The position numbers were made by a program, and so were the translations under genes. From assembly GCA_030063045.1 (NCBI GenBank), contig JAQSEB010000117.1, positions 124,001 to 188,000 on the forward strand: a stretch of DNA of 64,000 nt, written 5' to 3'. The notes beneath the pieces are model-generated. The model saw only the letters and a program-made list of their open reading frames with translations, did no database searches and was not told where the DNA came from. The stretch's first letter is position 1, and each line of letters opens with the position of its first letter. This DNA is from Pratylenchus scribneri (taxonomy: Eukaryota > Nematoda > Chromadorea > Rhabditida > Pratylenchidae). This document shows positions 51,772 to 63,777 of the stretch, in pieces.

Positions 51772-54387
51772 TCATTGTCTGCCGCCAAGCCAGCCCGTCA
51801 ACGTGCGCTCTTGTGCTTCCCGTTGGATTCTTTGTTTAATTTCCAGCGATTCTTTGAATGGATTTTTGTCCAACTTTGGATATAATTGATTTGCAGGTCG
51901 GCCCGATGAAGTGGTGGGAGAATGGTTGACAAAAAATGTATCTGCTCCAATTGAATGGCGATTTGGATTGTTGCGCTATAAAAAAATAAAAATTAAATTT
52001 ATTACAAAAAAATTTTCAATATTACCTAATTTATTATTTATTTTTAAAAAAGATTTGCTTCCAGCAGGAGTCGAACCCGCGACCTCTGGAGGAATTCCCC
52101 CAGCGCTCTACCACCTGAGCTATGGAAACCCAGAAGTGTCTCCCGATAAATTTACATAATCTTTTTAAAGGAGGGCATTTATATAATATATAATCCGTTT
52201 TACATTTTTCACATTTCAAAATTCAGCGGCTTTTCTAGGGATTTTTAGCTTTTGAGAGTTGCACATCCTAGGGGCAACTTTTCATCGCTCATTCAGGAAA
52301 ACTATACGTTTTTTGATAGGGGTTTGGGTTTTGGCCGAAACCGGTTTAAAAACCGGTTTGTCCAGATAAAACTTTTTTCCTGGGACCTCAATCGATTTAA
52401 AACAAAAAAACATACCTAAGTTAGAGTCTTAGCTATAAAATGATATATAGGTTGGGGGGTCTACGGTGGACGGGCTTGGCCAGAAAAATGGGACAAACTT
52501 TTCTACTTGGGTGCGCGAGTCGGAAATTTCTTAATAACTTTTTTGAGAGTTTAGATAGAATTGCGCGGTAAAAAGCAAAGTTGTAGAGCTCGTCAAGACG
52601 GATCGAATGGTATATTGCGCGAGTTGAAACATCAAACCGTTTTCGAGATATAAGCTTAAACCGGTTTAAAAATTTGTAAAATATAAGGCGAGCGAAGCGA
52701 GCCGTCCAAAACTTAAATAAAAAAAAACTTCTGGGGTACCTTAAAGCGCCCCGCGCTTTTTCCGACGCGGAAGTACAAATTTAAACCAGACGCGTTAGCG
52801 GCTGGTTTTATTTTTTTTAAATTCTCTTATACCGAATTAATAAGTGGAAAATCCTTCATTTAAACTACTTTATTAAAATTAATAAATTATTTCAAATAAA
52901 TGCAAATAAACTAACTGTGGTGGCTCGGGGTGTGCCCGCATCACTGTCGGCCAATTCAATGGGCGGTGCCGTTGGAGTGTAGGCTGGTGGAGGAGTCATC
53001 GGAAATACGAGTTGTGCAAATGAAGGCAATGGAGGAGGAGGCACTCGATCACGAATTCGACGTCTGTGATGTCCATTTTGTTGAATATTGCCAGTGCCAG
53101 AATTATTGAACGCAATTGGAAGAGGTGGTGGATGAGATTGACGGCGAAAATTGGGTTGACGATTTTGGCCGTTAGTTGGCGGATTGGTTGGCATTTGATC
53201 CTAAAAAGGAAAAATGTTGAAATATAATTTTTATGATTTTATTAATTTATTTTACAATTAATCCTTTTTTGTTTATCCCATAATTCCAAAAAACTCACTT
53301 GATGAGCGGATTCGAGTGAATCACGCAATTGGGCGACGCGTTGACGAGTCTTGGCTCTGCTTGAGTAGTTCATTTGACAAATGTCCTGCTTTGATATTTT
53401 CGGCACAAATTCCACCAATTCCTGTTGGCAGGCCGAAATCATTTCCAGTTGCTTGGCCAAATTCAATTGAGCATCGGCGATTTTCTTGAGGGTAAAATTA
53501 AATTGATTTTCTCCACTTTTTAATTCATTTTACCTTTAATCCTTCTTGAATGTGATAAATTCGGCACACTTCCGCTTCCATCCTCTCATGGGCCAATTTT
53601 CTTTCAGCCTCCTCCCGTTCCAACCGTGCTTCAGCCAATTTGACTCGGTGTTCATGACTGTCGCTGCCACGCCCACTCTTTCGCAATGAAGACTCCAATG
53701 CAGCCCATTTGTCCCATTCCTTCTTCTCCTTTTTGCCCCGTTTCATGGCTTCGTCCAGTCTCTTTTGAAGTTGCTGAAATAATAAATTTTTAAATTAATT
53801 TTCTTAAAATACTCACTTTAAGCGATTGATCGTATTCTTCGGCGAATTTAAATTCGCGATCGGCGCTCATTCCCAATAATTCGCTTGTTCGTCCAACAAT
53901 GTCTGCCATTGCATTGTTGTTAGCACCTTTTGCCCATTTACTAAATGCATTGGCCGCTTTCCGTCGGAAATCCGCTGTTTTGGCTGTCAATTTTCTGAAA
54001 AAGTAGATATTTAATTCATTTTTAATGTTTTTTTAAAAATTTTTTTCCAATAATAATCGTAAAAAATATAACAAACCCGGTTGCCCGCAACGCATGAATA
54101 CCGGCCAACAACTGAATATAAAGAGATTAAATAGAATATTTTTAAATATTTATGAAGACCTGATCTTCGTCCTCGCCAGCTCCATCATCCCGTTCTCGTG
54201 GTCCTTGGCGCCAAAATCGAAGAAACGATAAAAGGCCTTCGCTGCTTTCTTCTTGACTCCGTCTTCTATTTTCTATCATCGATGGTGATGATTGAACTAG
54301 ATAAATTTTGATAAAATTTCTATTTGATTTCAATCGATTACCATTTGCTGAAGTTGTAGAAGCAGGTGCACTTCGTCGATGTAACAT
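51772..54387 (-). CDS. coiled-coil protein with proline-rich tail, BAR-like, unknown
   Basis: Not firmly recognised. Minus-strand exons: 54342-54387, 54160-54296, 54077-54111, 53817-53994, 53534-53773, 53299-53484, 52916-53200, 51772-51975; 1311 nt, 436 aa, phases consistent. Residues 1-60 are basic/Ser-rich with an acidic end (GEDEDQ). About 62-275 are strongly helical and charged (LLAGIHALRATG, KAANAFSKWAKG, ARLEREEAERKLAHERMEAE, AQLNLAKQLEMISACQQELVEF). The length and heptad-like pattern suggest a BAR-type or similar coiled-coil dimer. About 277-370 are Pro/Asn-rich (PPPPLPS, TPPPAYTPTAPP), possible SH3 or WW ligands. The last exon ends TLTGWLGGRQ. The final intron, 940 nt, holds a tRNA-like gene and an unusual repeat. 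The start is the first ATG of exon 1. Confidence 0.7.
52057..52129 (-). tRNA. tRNA or tRNA pseudogene, anticodon loop irregular
   Basis: The minus strand folds as a 73-nt cloverleaf. The acceptor stem GTTTCCA/TGGAAGC pairs fully with one G-U. D stem GCTC/GAGC; T stem GCGGG/CCTGC with loop TTCGACT. Box A (TAGCTCAGGTGG) and box B (GGTTCGACTCC) are excellent. A T6 run follows 6 nt downstream as a pol III terminator. The anticodon stem-loop is 18 nt, CTGGG/TCCAG enclosing GGAATTCC: eight bases and no U33, so no anticodon can be assigned (Ile-AAT or Phe-GAA by position). It is more likely a tRNA-derived pseudogene than a working tRNA. Confidence 0.7.
52200..52810. repeat. odd-composition segment, probable decayed element
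   Basis: This intronic block differs from its surroundings. It has AACCGG-rich palindromes (AAACCGGTTTAAAAACCGGT near 52340-52359), a second AAACCGGTTTAAAA near 52656, AGGCGAGCGAAGCGAGCC at 52685-52702, and GC pairs such as GCGCCCCGCG and GACGCGTTAGCGGC. No ORF and no clear terminal repeats were seen. It lies directly beside the tRNA-like gene. Confidence 0.45.
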
Positions 54388-56630
54388 TTCAACGGAATAA
54401 ATTGGAAGATTGTCGTTATTGATGAATTTATATTTACAGAAGTTTATAGGAACGATGGATTTTGTTTGCTTGGAGAAGAACTTACCGCTGTGACTGTAAT
54501 AAATTGTATATTATCAATTTATGTAAATTTGTGCAAAAAATGAAATTATCCCGGTGGAATAAAATGGATGAGGGAATAAGAGATGTCTAAAAATCCTTTA
54601 GTTTTCAACTCCAAAGGAAAAGAAATTAGGTATTGGATAAATTTTAGTATTGAGCAAAAAGTTGGATTGAGCATTGAGTACAAAAAGAAAGACCGAATTC
54701 TATTCCTAGCCAAATGCACATTGAGCACATTTGCATTCAAATGATGAATGAATGAATACATGTATATTGAGGAAAGAATGAGTGGTCCCACTGGAAGGGA
54801 ATGGTCCAATTTTGGGCTTGCTGAATGAATAAGTGAGGATGGGTCAAATGCGCAGCACATCTGCTGTTTTATTGGCCCTTTTTCCTCCGGGGAAGAACTG
54901 GCTATTTGGCTTTTCTCTCCCTCCAAGGGTAACCAAATGAACGAGGTGAAAGGTTCCCAGACACCGAGAGGATATGGGGGAAGGACGCTTATTTTATATT
55001 TATTTAAAGGTCCAATGTCCAAGGCCTCTGAAGGGTCAGAAATATTCACATTCGCCACTGGGCGAAATGTGCCGGAGAATAAGGTCAATGCCAATAGAAA
55101 TCAGCAATGGCATCGAATGAAGGGAAATGGACTGCGGGTCAACCGACAGCCTCTATATATTTCCTCTTCGCAGTGAGTGACTCAGATGTAGAGCCCTCCA
55201 TCCAAAGCCCCAACACCCTCATTTAATCGATTCTGTGACCATTGATGAATGCGGAAAAATGTAAATGACATCTTTGGGCATTTTTATAAGGATGAGGATG
55301 GCTGGGGGAATGGGGACAAAGTCGAACAAAATAAAGACAAATTTTTTATGTAGGATTTGTATGTTGATGGTCGGTAGCCCAGTTGATGGAATGTAAGAAA
55401 TGATGGGGAAGATTGCCACTAACACATTACATAAATGGCCTTCATTGGCTTTGTATATGCGTAATGGGAAATTGATTTGAATTTTCGGGGAGCCGGCCTC
55501 TCCCTGTCAATAGTTTTTAGTTTGAGGGAAAAAACCCTCGTGAAGGGAGATATATTTCGCTAATATAATAAGATAAAATCTATGGAGTAAAACCTCAAAT
55601 TATTTTTAAAAAATGTATAAATTGCCTTTGTTATAAACGGAAAACCTGTATGAACCGCAAACAATGCAAGGCTTACGCTGACATCTGCCTAATTTGATTG
55701 CTCTTATATGATCTGCTTTGATTTTATAAATTCCAAAAATTCTTTGGTTTTTTTATTTGTATTCCCTTTCCATCTTATCCTTTTTAAACGGAAACGGAAC
55801 GATCGTGAAAAAGTGGGGCATGTGAAAGCAAAGCAGATGCGGAACAGTTGGAATGAAATTCAGATAAAACGGCAAACATTGGAATTTTACACTTTCCTTG
55901 TGGTAAAATGTAAAAAGTTTGTGATCAATTGTTCAACATTTTATTTGAGTAGAAATTGTATAAAAATAGGAGGACCAAGGGAATTTGTGCATCGCATCGC
56001 TCGCATGCGCATTGCGCATCTAGAAAGAATCTAGTCTGGTAGAGGTACGGTAATCAAAATTTTAATGCTTATTTATTATTTTTTATGACAAATGATCCCA
56101 ATTATCGATTCCATTTCCAATTTCCATTCAGATTTCCGAACTCCGCTCCCGAACCGATTCTGATCGATTTCTGAATTCTGATTCCGGCATCGACAGCTGA
56201 ATTTCGTCGTCGTTCATATGGGGATACGTTTATGTTTAAAAAAACAATTTGTGTTAATAATTATATGTTATCAAATTAAGTCCAATTTACTATTTACATT
56301 TAAGCTGTATATTTTTAATTTTCTATTTCCTTTTCCCTTCTCATCGTCCCCTCATTCCATGCCAATGCCCATGGTCCAGCATATTTTTCAATCACTTCAT
56401 TCTCATTCAAATTCACTTCCAATAATAAATTTAATCTCCAATCAAAAAATTAAAAAATTAATTCTAAAATAAAGACAAAATAAAGATGCATTTATGGATA
56501 GTTAGTTGGTCATTCCATCAAAATGATGGGCATTAAAAACATAATATTTATATTCATTTAATTAAAAATTATTTTTAGCATTTATAACTTGTTTCTCAAT
56601 TTACTGATTACTGACAAATTGATATTGAAA
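54388..56630. other. 2.2 kb intergenic region
   Basis: Lies between divergently transcribed genes. A 182-codon minus frame (54546-55094) has no recognised domain or splice partner. An acceptor-like TTTTTAG at 56572-56578 precedes the next gene. Nothing else is supported. Confidence 0.55.
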
Positions 56631-57870
56631 ATGATGGCCCCTGCCGATCCCACCAATATCAGCAATGATTCATCTGAAGTGCCAAAATCGCCTAATCTTT
56701 CAACAACCTCCTCGAACAAGAGTCGCAAAGATTACAATTCCGTGGAGGATGATGCGCAGTGGCGACAGCTTATGGAAAATCATGTGAGAACAGAATCTTA
56801 ATTTAATCAGTAATCAAACATTCAATTTAGCATCAACAGTGCGACTATGAGAAATGCAAGGGAAAGCGCACTAATGGACTCTACATGTGTCAGGTAAACG
56901 TAAATATGGAAGATTTAAACAATTACAAAAAATGTACAGTTCTCAAACATTCCGGGCAACGTCTACAGTCAATATTTGCGTCATTGATTGCCGCCGTTTG
57001 AACGCCTACAAAACAAAACCATGCCGCAATTATTACGGGAATGGAAATTGCAAGTCTGGCGACAAATGTCCATTCTACCACAATGCTGAAGAGCAGAAAC
57101 AACCACCGGAGCTGGAATTCGACCAAATCTTCATGGACCAATCGGGCAGCATCATCAACGCAAGCATGTACGGCATTGAAAATATGGGCATGTTGGATTG
57201 GAATGGTGGGCTCAATGCCGGAATGGGCAATTATTTGCTTGGCGGTGGTGGCGGAGGCTCAAATCCATCGACGCCAATTCTTCTTCAACATCAACAGCAA
57301 TTCTTCCCAAATCATCAACAACAACAAATACAGCAACAGCAACAATTGGCAGCCATGGCCACTCATCAGCTCTACAAAATGGTCGATTCAATTTCCAATC
57401 GAGTTCGTCCACTTGAACAGAAATTGATTAAGTTTGTTTTTTCTTACAATTATCCGAATTAATTGATTTTTTACAGACATCTTCATGAAACCTCCAAATT
57501 CTTCTATGCAAATCCGACGAATAATTCGGCAGTGAAACATCGATCGAATAGTAAATAAAAAATTCAATTTTTTAATTCATTCCAAAATTCAGGTTTTTCC
57601 CGTGCTGTTGGTGACAACATCAAGCATCAACAATTGCAAATGGATGGCCCAGGAGTCAATGGTCACGACTTCGATTTTGGTCGTAGCTTCCATCTCTTCA
57701 ACGAGTCCTATCCGCTGAAGAATTTGCCAACCGATTTTTCTTCGGCCACTGCCACCTGTTCATCTGCGTCCGCAACGACCATCACAACCAACGACGAGAA
57801 CAACAATGAGGGCGAGGATCCGCCTACTCCGCTGGCCACCGACAAATACCAACGTGACCGTGCTGCCTAA
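56631..57870 (+). CDS. CCCH zinc-finger protein, apparent 4-nt frame break
   Basis: Probable RNA-binding protein. Exons: 56631-56783, 56831-56893, 56940-57431, 57477-57550, 57593-57870. Exon 2 encodes HQQCDYEKCKGKRTNGLYMC, a Cys-rich module. Exon 3 contains the CCCH finger AYKTKPCRNYYGNGNC followed by KSGDKCPFYH (C-x8-C-x5-C-x3-H, TTP-like). After it come a Gly run, Gln-rich stretches and a C-terminus rich in Ser/Thr (ATCSSASATTITT). From the 56940 acceptor, exon 3 starts in phase but meets TGA after about 15 codons. The finger lies in another frame, and the change coincides with a direct ATTG ATTG duplication at 56983-56990. One ATTG fewer would give 351 aa with all other phases intact. An alternative is an unusual donor inside exon 2. 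Confidence 0.7.
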
Positions 57871-58362
57871 ATGTTGCACAAGAGACAAGAAGAGAAGATG
57901 AATTATAAGAAGCGAGGATGGAAGGAAATTAATTTGACTCAAACGAGGAGTGGAGGATAATTTGTTGATTTATATACCTATTCAATCCCACACCATACAT
58001 CCCATTAAACCTATTTTATTCCGATCCAAATTTGCCCAATTTCCAATTTGTCTTGTAAAATTTAAATTATTATCATTTTTCCATTCTTGATTGATTTGAT
58101 TATTTAAAAAACTTTGAATCATAATTGATTAAATTCGAAAACAACCATCATATCATATTTGATTTTATATAAATTTGGATGTGGAAGATGGTCATTCATT
58201 CAGTTATATACCTTTGATAAAAAGTAAAAACTCAGTAGTTGTTGCTCTAAAGAATAATGATGACAAATTGAATAATTATCTTACCCTAAATTTTTTCCTT
58301 CCACAATTATGCATTTAAAAAATACACAATTATTGAAATTTATTAGCTAAATTGACAATTTC
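57871..58362. other. intergenic spacer
   Basis: 492 bp between same-strand genes, AT-rich. A TTTATTAG acceptor-like site ends at 58346, just before the next start codon. Nothing else recognised. Confidence 0.6.
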
Positions 58363-60427
58363 ATGTCACTCCCACGCAAAACCATTAAAACTCATCGTGT
58401 CAAGCGAGAACAGCAGCCCAATGTAGAAGAGGAAATGGAAGAGGATGAACAAGAGGAAAAAGCTGTTACTAAAAAGGTTTGATGTTATTTAAGAATATCA
58501 TTTAATTGAAAGAATAATGAATCGATAAAATTAATATGTTTAGACAAATTCAAATATAAATTTGCATAATTTTGTTAGGTTTATGTGCCCGGAGAGAGTC
58601 GTTCGCTGAAGTACAATGAAGAGTTGGTTTATGATCCAAAAGCATATTTATTGCTTCACACATTTGAGACAGGTGAATAAATTTTAGATTTAAACAAATT
58701 ATTTTTTATTATTTGTAGAATATCCATGTCTGAGTTTCGATGTTTTGCCGGATGCATTAGGCGATAATCGTACGAGATTTCCGATGACAGCTTGGTTGGC
58801 CACTGGATCGCAGGTTCAAATTAAATGAAATATAAAATAATAGCAAATTTATATAATTAGAAATAAGCATTAATAAAATTTTGATCAACCTATAAATCAA
58901 TGATTTATTCAGGCTAACAAGGCAAAGGACAATCAATTGTTGGTGATGCGACTTTCGAATATGAATGCGAACAAAAAGGCATTGGAAGCAAAAACGAAGG
59001 AACAAGAGCGAATAAATGCCGGCGACAAAGAAGAGGAATCAAGCAGTAGTAGTAGCAGTGATGAGGAAACCAGCGAGGATGAAGCAGAACATGGAGAGGA
59101 AAGTGATCGGAAATTGAGCGCAAAGGAACCGAGAATGCATGCTGCCATGATCCCCCACTATGGCGGTGTAAATCGAATCAAGGTTTATTGGTTTATTTAT
59201 TTTAAAATGGAGAAAATATTTATAAATTCCAGTGCCACCGCCTTGGGCCCAGCGATGTTTGCGCCGTTTGGAACGATCAACAAAAAGTGCAAATTTGGAA
59301 TCTGAATCCATTTGTGGCAGCAGTGGACAAAATTAACCTGAATTCCCCTTCAAATTGGACAAAATTGGAGGAGAAACCGCTGTTCACCTTTGCCGGTCAT
59401 TCCGCCGAAGGATTCGCCTTGGCCTGGAATTCTTTGCAAACTGGAACATTGGCTAGTGGAGATGTTCATCGAAAGGTAAAATTTGAATAATCTGGTTAAT
59501 AGGTGTAAATTTAAAGATTTTCCTATGGCGTATGGCTGAAGGAGGCAAATGGCTAATTGACCAACGCGCCCTTTGCGACCATCAGGGTTCGGTGGAAGAT
59601 TTAGGTTGGTTCATTTTGTACAAAATTATAACATTGAATTAAATTCCAATATTTTTAGTGTGGTCGCCAACCGATGAATCAATGCTTTTATCTTGCTCCT
59701 CCGATCGATCAGTGTAAATGATTTTAATCAATTAATTTTATTCAAAATAATTCAAAAGTCGCCTTTGGGATGTTCGGGCACCTTCCAAACAAGCTTGTGT
59801 TTGCACTGTCCCCAATGCGCATGAAGCGGATGTGAATGTGCTCAGTTGGAGCGATGGAAGTGACCAATTGATTGTGTCGGGCGGCGATGATGCCATTCTA
59901 CGCGTTTGGTCCATTAAAACTCTTCAGGTTTATTTAAAACAATTATTAATTTTCAAATTGTTTAGTACAAACAATCGATGGCCCAATTTCGCCATCATCA
60001 AAAGCCAATTACATCGGTGGAGTGGAGCCCGCATGACAGTACAGGTTTGGGCATAAAAAGTATTCAAAATCAAATAAAACCCAATACAGTGTTCATGGCA
60101 TCCGGTGAAGATGACCAAACGACAATTTGGGATTTGGCGCTGGAAGAGGATGAACCGACTGGCAATAATGGAGAGGAAGAAGCAACCAATGAAGATGAAG
60201 AAATGGCAGGGGAAGAAGGTGGTGGTCACCAAAAGAAACAACAATTGCCCCCGCAACTCCTCTTCATTCATATGGGCCAAAAAGGTAAAATTGAAATGAT
60301 TAATTAATATTAAATAAATTATACTTTTTCCGAAGTGAAAGAAGTTCATTGGCATCGACAATGTCCCGGACTGGCATTCATCACTGCGCTGGATGGTTTT
60401 CATGCATTCAAAACGATAAATGCTTGA
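58363..60427 (+). CDS. glutamate-rich WD-repeat protein GRWD1
   Basis: Histone-binding, ribosome-biogenesis WD40 protein of the GRWD1/Rrb1 family, acting in nucleus and nucleolus. Exons: 58363-58476, 58579-58672, 58719-58813, 58913-59182, 59233-59475, 59517-59604, 59659-59713, 59759-59927, 59966-60044, 60090-60284, 60336-60427; 1494 nt, 497 aa. The acidic N-terminus is followed by VYVPGE and [12 protein letters not shown], the CAF1C/H4-binding-type entry motif. A Ser/Glu-rich loop ([13 protein letters not shown]) follows. WD repeats include [34 protein letters not shown] with [17 protein letters not shown] with [11 protein letters not shown], and SVEWSP with [18 protein letters not shown] second acidic insert ([11 protein letters not shown]) precedes the last repeat. 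Length and order match the family. Confidence 0.93.
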
Positions 60428-60641
60428 GAGAAAAATATTTTGTTGAATTTGAATGTTGACCTACCATTTTTGTTATTTTTTAATTTAATTTTATTCACAT
60501 ATTTTAAATAAATTTTGATTGATTTTATCGATTAAATAATTATTTTGTAATATTTCTTTAAATGTATCTTTTATCAATAAATCAACTGCGAATAATGTAT
60601 TAAATTTTAATAGAATTATGCTCATCTTTCATAATTGCAAA

Positions 60642-62172
60642 ATGAATAAGTTCAATGCATTCAGACGTTTGTTAATTACAAATTCAGGTTAATTTTTGTG
60701 AAATTAAATTATTCTAAAATTAATTCATATTTTAGCATTTCCATTCTCCTCCACCACGCCTTTCCAAATGTCCACTACCGCCGATGGCGAAGTGTTTTTG
60801 GAACGGATAAAAAATAAATTGGTGATCACTTTGAATCGGCCAAAGGCACTGAATGCTCTGAACTTGCCGATGATTCAAAAAATTCACGAGGCATTGAAGG
60901 TTTTACAAATTTATACAATTCAAATTATTACAAAAAAATTGCAGAGTCCATCCGATTTGGTTCTAATCAAAGGCCAAGGCCCAAAAGCATTTTGTGCTGG
61001 TGGCGATGTTTTAGGTTAGCTCAATTAAATCACATTTAAATTCCAATCAAAAATTTTCACAGCTGTCTCGAAATCATGGAAGGCAAAAGATCCACAAAAT
61101 CGAATTTATGAACAATTTTTTCGGGAGGAATATCTGCTGAATCACGCCATTGGCACTCTTCCCCGACCGTATATTGCCCTGATGGATGGCATCACAATGG
61201 GCGGGGTTGGTTTTTTAATTAAATTTGTCCTAAAATTAATTTTTTGAAGGGTTGCGGTCTCTCAATCAACGGTCAATTTCGGGTGGCCACCGAACAAACA
61301 ATGTTGGCCATGCCTGAAACTGCATTGGGCCTTTTTCCTGACGTCGGTGGTACACATTTCCTGTCGAGGCTGAGCGGTCAACTTGGAATGTTCCTGGCAT
61401 TAACAGGTTTTGTGGAATTGGAAAAATAAAATTTAAATATTTAATTCTTTAAAGGTTATCGACTTTACGGTTCTGATGTATATCATTCTGGGCTGGCTAC
61501 ACACTATCTGGAATCGCGGGACCTACTTCGACTTAACACCGATATTTTGTGCTTGCCCTGCGAACAATGCACCAACGAGGCCGTCCGGCGCCTTCTTCAT
61601 TCATTTCAACCCAAAAATATTGCCTCATTTTCTCTTGACCCTCATTTGGACTTGATCGACGAGTGCTTTGGAGCCGAAAGTGTGGAGGAAATTATGCGGA
61701 AATTGGAGTCAAAAGCAAAGGATTATGAAAATGAATTTGCACGGGAACAATTGGAGGCATTAACCAAAATGGTTTGAATTCAGCACATTTTAAATATTTT
61801 AATATTTTTAGAGTCCAACATCGCTCAAAATCACACATAGACAAATTCGAATGGGCAAGAATTTGAGTTTTGAAAAGGTTCAACAAATTTTAAATTGAAA
61901 TATAATTTACATTTTTATCTTCAGGTTTTTCCTATTGAATTTCGGCTTACTCAACGATTTATGGCGGACAATGATTTCCATGAAGGCTGCAGAGCAAGTA
62001 CGAATTTAACAATATTTAATCAATAAATTTTGGTTTCAATTCAGTTCTCATTGACAAAGACCGAAAGCCAAAATGGAATCCACCGAGGTTGGAGGAAGTT
62101 AGCGGTGCCAAAGTTGATGCCTATTTCGCACCATTTGATGAACCGGGAAAGGAATTGAGGATGGATGAATAA
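60642..62172 (+). CDS. hach-1: 3-hydroxyisobutyryl-CoA hydrolase, mitochondrial
   Basis: Hydrolyses 3-hydroxyisobutyryl-CoA in mitochondrial valine catabolism; crotonase superfamily. Exons: 60642-60687, 60736-60899, 60945-61014, 61063-61205, 61250-61406, 61455-61771, 61812-61877, 61925-61997, 62045-62172; 1164 nt, 387 aa, the usual HIBCH length. The N-terminus [17 protein letters not shown] is a plausible mitochondrial targeting peptide, which supports the upstream ATG over the internal one at QMSTT. Family motifs are [13 protein letters not shown], the oxyanion-hole segment [37 protein letters not shown], and [20 protein letters not shown] with the catalytic Glu/Asp region. GLATHYL and [23 protein letters not shown] complete the C-terminal part. 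It starts 214 bp after the GRWD1 stop on the same strand. Confidence 0.95.
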
Positions 62173-62535
62173 TTCACATTATTTAAACATATCATCATTT
62201 CTAATAAATTCTTCTTATGCTCAATCCAATTGTTTTGTTTTAAATTATTTATTTTAGGCAGAAAACATTTTTATTCAATAAATTTATGTGTTGTAAAATT
62301 AAATATAATGAAATGATGGTTTGGGTGGTTCTCCGCGCACACATTTTTGTTATTCAATTAAAACAACATAGAGAGATGGAGGGGAGAGGAGAAGTACCAA
62401 AAGAGATTTTATATCGATCGAAGGGGGGATTATATGATGGTCAAATTTAAAATTGGTGTGTCTCAAAAAGAACAAAAAACAAGCAACACAAACAATAATT
62501 GTGGAATTTCCGATTCCTCCTCTTCTTCTTCATTA
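62173..62535. other. 3' flank between convergent genes
   Basis: AATAAA at 62203-62208 fits the HIBCH transcript. The rest would be the 3' UTR of the minus-strand neighbour. Nothing else seen. Confidence 0.55.
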
Positions 62536-63548
62536 TCAGTGTTCTTTGTTGTCATCGTCGGTTATTGGTGGTGAGAGCAACGAGCATTCAGCGCCACCAT
62601 TGGATGTGGTCGCTTCTTGATTATTGCCGCCGCCGCCATTGTCTTCTTCGTTGTTGGTGGTCGATTGGGCCTTCCATCCACCGGCACCGTCACCCATCAT
62701 TCCTCCACTTCCCAATGCCATTTGAGTATGAGCAGCACGCAATTCGGCCATCACAATCTACTTTGAATATTTAATTTTGAATGATGAACGAATTTAAACC
62801 TGTGCGCCAACAATCAAAATCTGGTCCGTCGAGTAACGTCCATTATCCGCCAAAGGCACCGGCTTGATCAGCTCACCGTAGCGAAACTTTTTCCCATAAG
62901 TGAGTGGCAAAGACTGGAATTTATTTTTGAAAATTATTGATTTATTGATCGACTAACCACCATGAAGTCTTCCAATGTCAGAATTGAATCGTCGCTGAGC
63001 GCAGAGAAGTCCGGCGGTTCCAGCAATTTCCTCTGCGTCCGTGCCTCTTTCAGCTGGTCCTGCCTTTTCTTTTCCGCATCCTTCCTTTTCTTGTCCGCCT
63101 CCAGCTTAGCCGTAGTCCGTTTCTGCGCAATTTTTGATTCAGTCACCGTTTTGATCAAATCCGCCGGACGAATTCGCTGCATTCTAAATTGAAAATGATT
63201 ATATAAAATCAATCAATAAGAAATAAACCCAAAAGAGAATGGCGATGATGCATCATTCGTTGTTGATGGCGATGGGGGCGGCGGTGTCATTTGATTGTTT
63301 GACGATGGACTGCGCACGGCGGTGGCTGCTGCCCGTTGCTCTTGCATAATTTTTGAAGCAATCACAGTTCGAATCAGGTATTCCGGATGGACACGTAAGT
63401 AACGATGCTCTTGCTGCTGCTGTTGAAGAAGCGGTGTCATTGGCCATTGGGGTGGTGGCTGTGGCCATGGATGGTAATTTTGTTGTTGTTGAGTGTTGTG
63501 ACGGTGAATGGTGGAGAATTTATTGTCGGTGAGCATTGCTTTTCGCAT
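62536..63548 (-). CDS. unknown protein with duplicated LI(R/K)TV..SKI motif
   Basis: No family recognised. Minus-strand exons: 63229-63548, 62958-63183, 62800-62913, 62536-62757; 882 nt, 293 aa. The N-terminal 50 residues are Gln/Pro-rich. A motif RVHPEYLIRTVIASKI (about 52-67) recurs as RIRPADLIKTVTESKI (about 110-125), separated by a Ser/Pro/Thr-rich linker. The second copy leads into a long charged helix (KKRKDAEKKRQDQLKEARTQ). Next is a compact segment (SLPLTYGKKFRYGELIKPVP then GRYSTDQILIVGAQ), and the C-terminus is Gly/Asn/acidic. The conserved middle suggests a real domain; the ends look disordered. The start could also be the internal ATG at 63536 or lie further upstream, since the frame stays open to 63668 with an acceptor-like TTTATAG between. 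Confidence 0.65.
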
Positions 63549-63777
63549 ATGTATGTAGAGGAATCCAATCAATATTTCTACTAATTTATTTAATCCTATA
63601 AAGAATTCAAAAAATATGCTTTTATGACACAAACTATCATTAAGATTTTTATTGAAATTAGAAAACAATTTATCGAATAATATTTCATTTAAAAATTAAT
63701 TTTTCAAAAAATACAACATGGATGTAATACAACAAAAATATTACAAAAACAAAAATAAACACAATAATGACAATGGT

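Noticed and set aside
52034..52219. Open frames running through the tRNA-like gene
   Set aside because: Frames across tRNA genes on either strand are common artefacts; cloverleaf and pol III boxes explain the conservation.
54546..55094. 182-codon minus frame between the coiled-coil and CCCH genes
   Set aside because: No known domain, non-repetitive but unsupported, and no splice links to neighbouring models.
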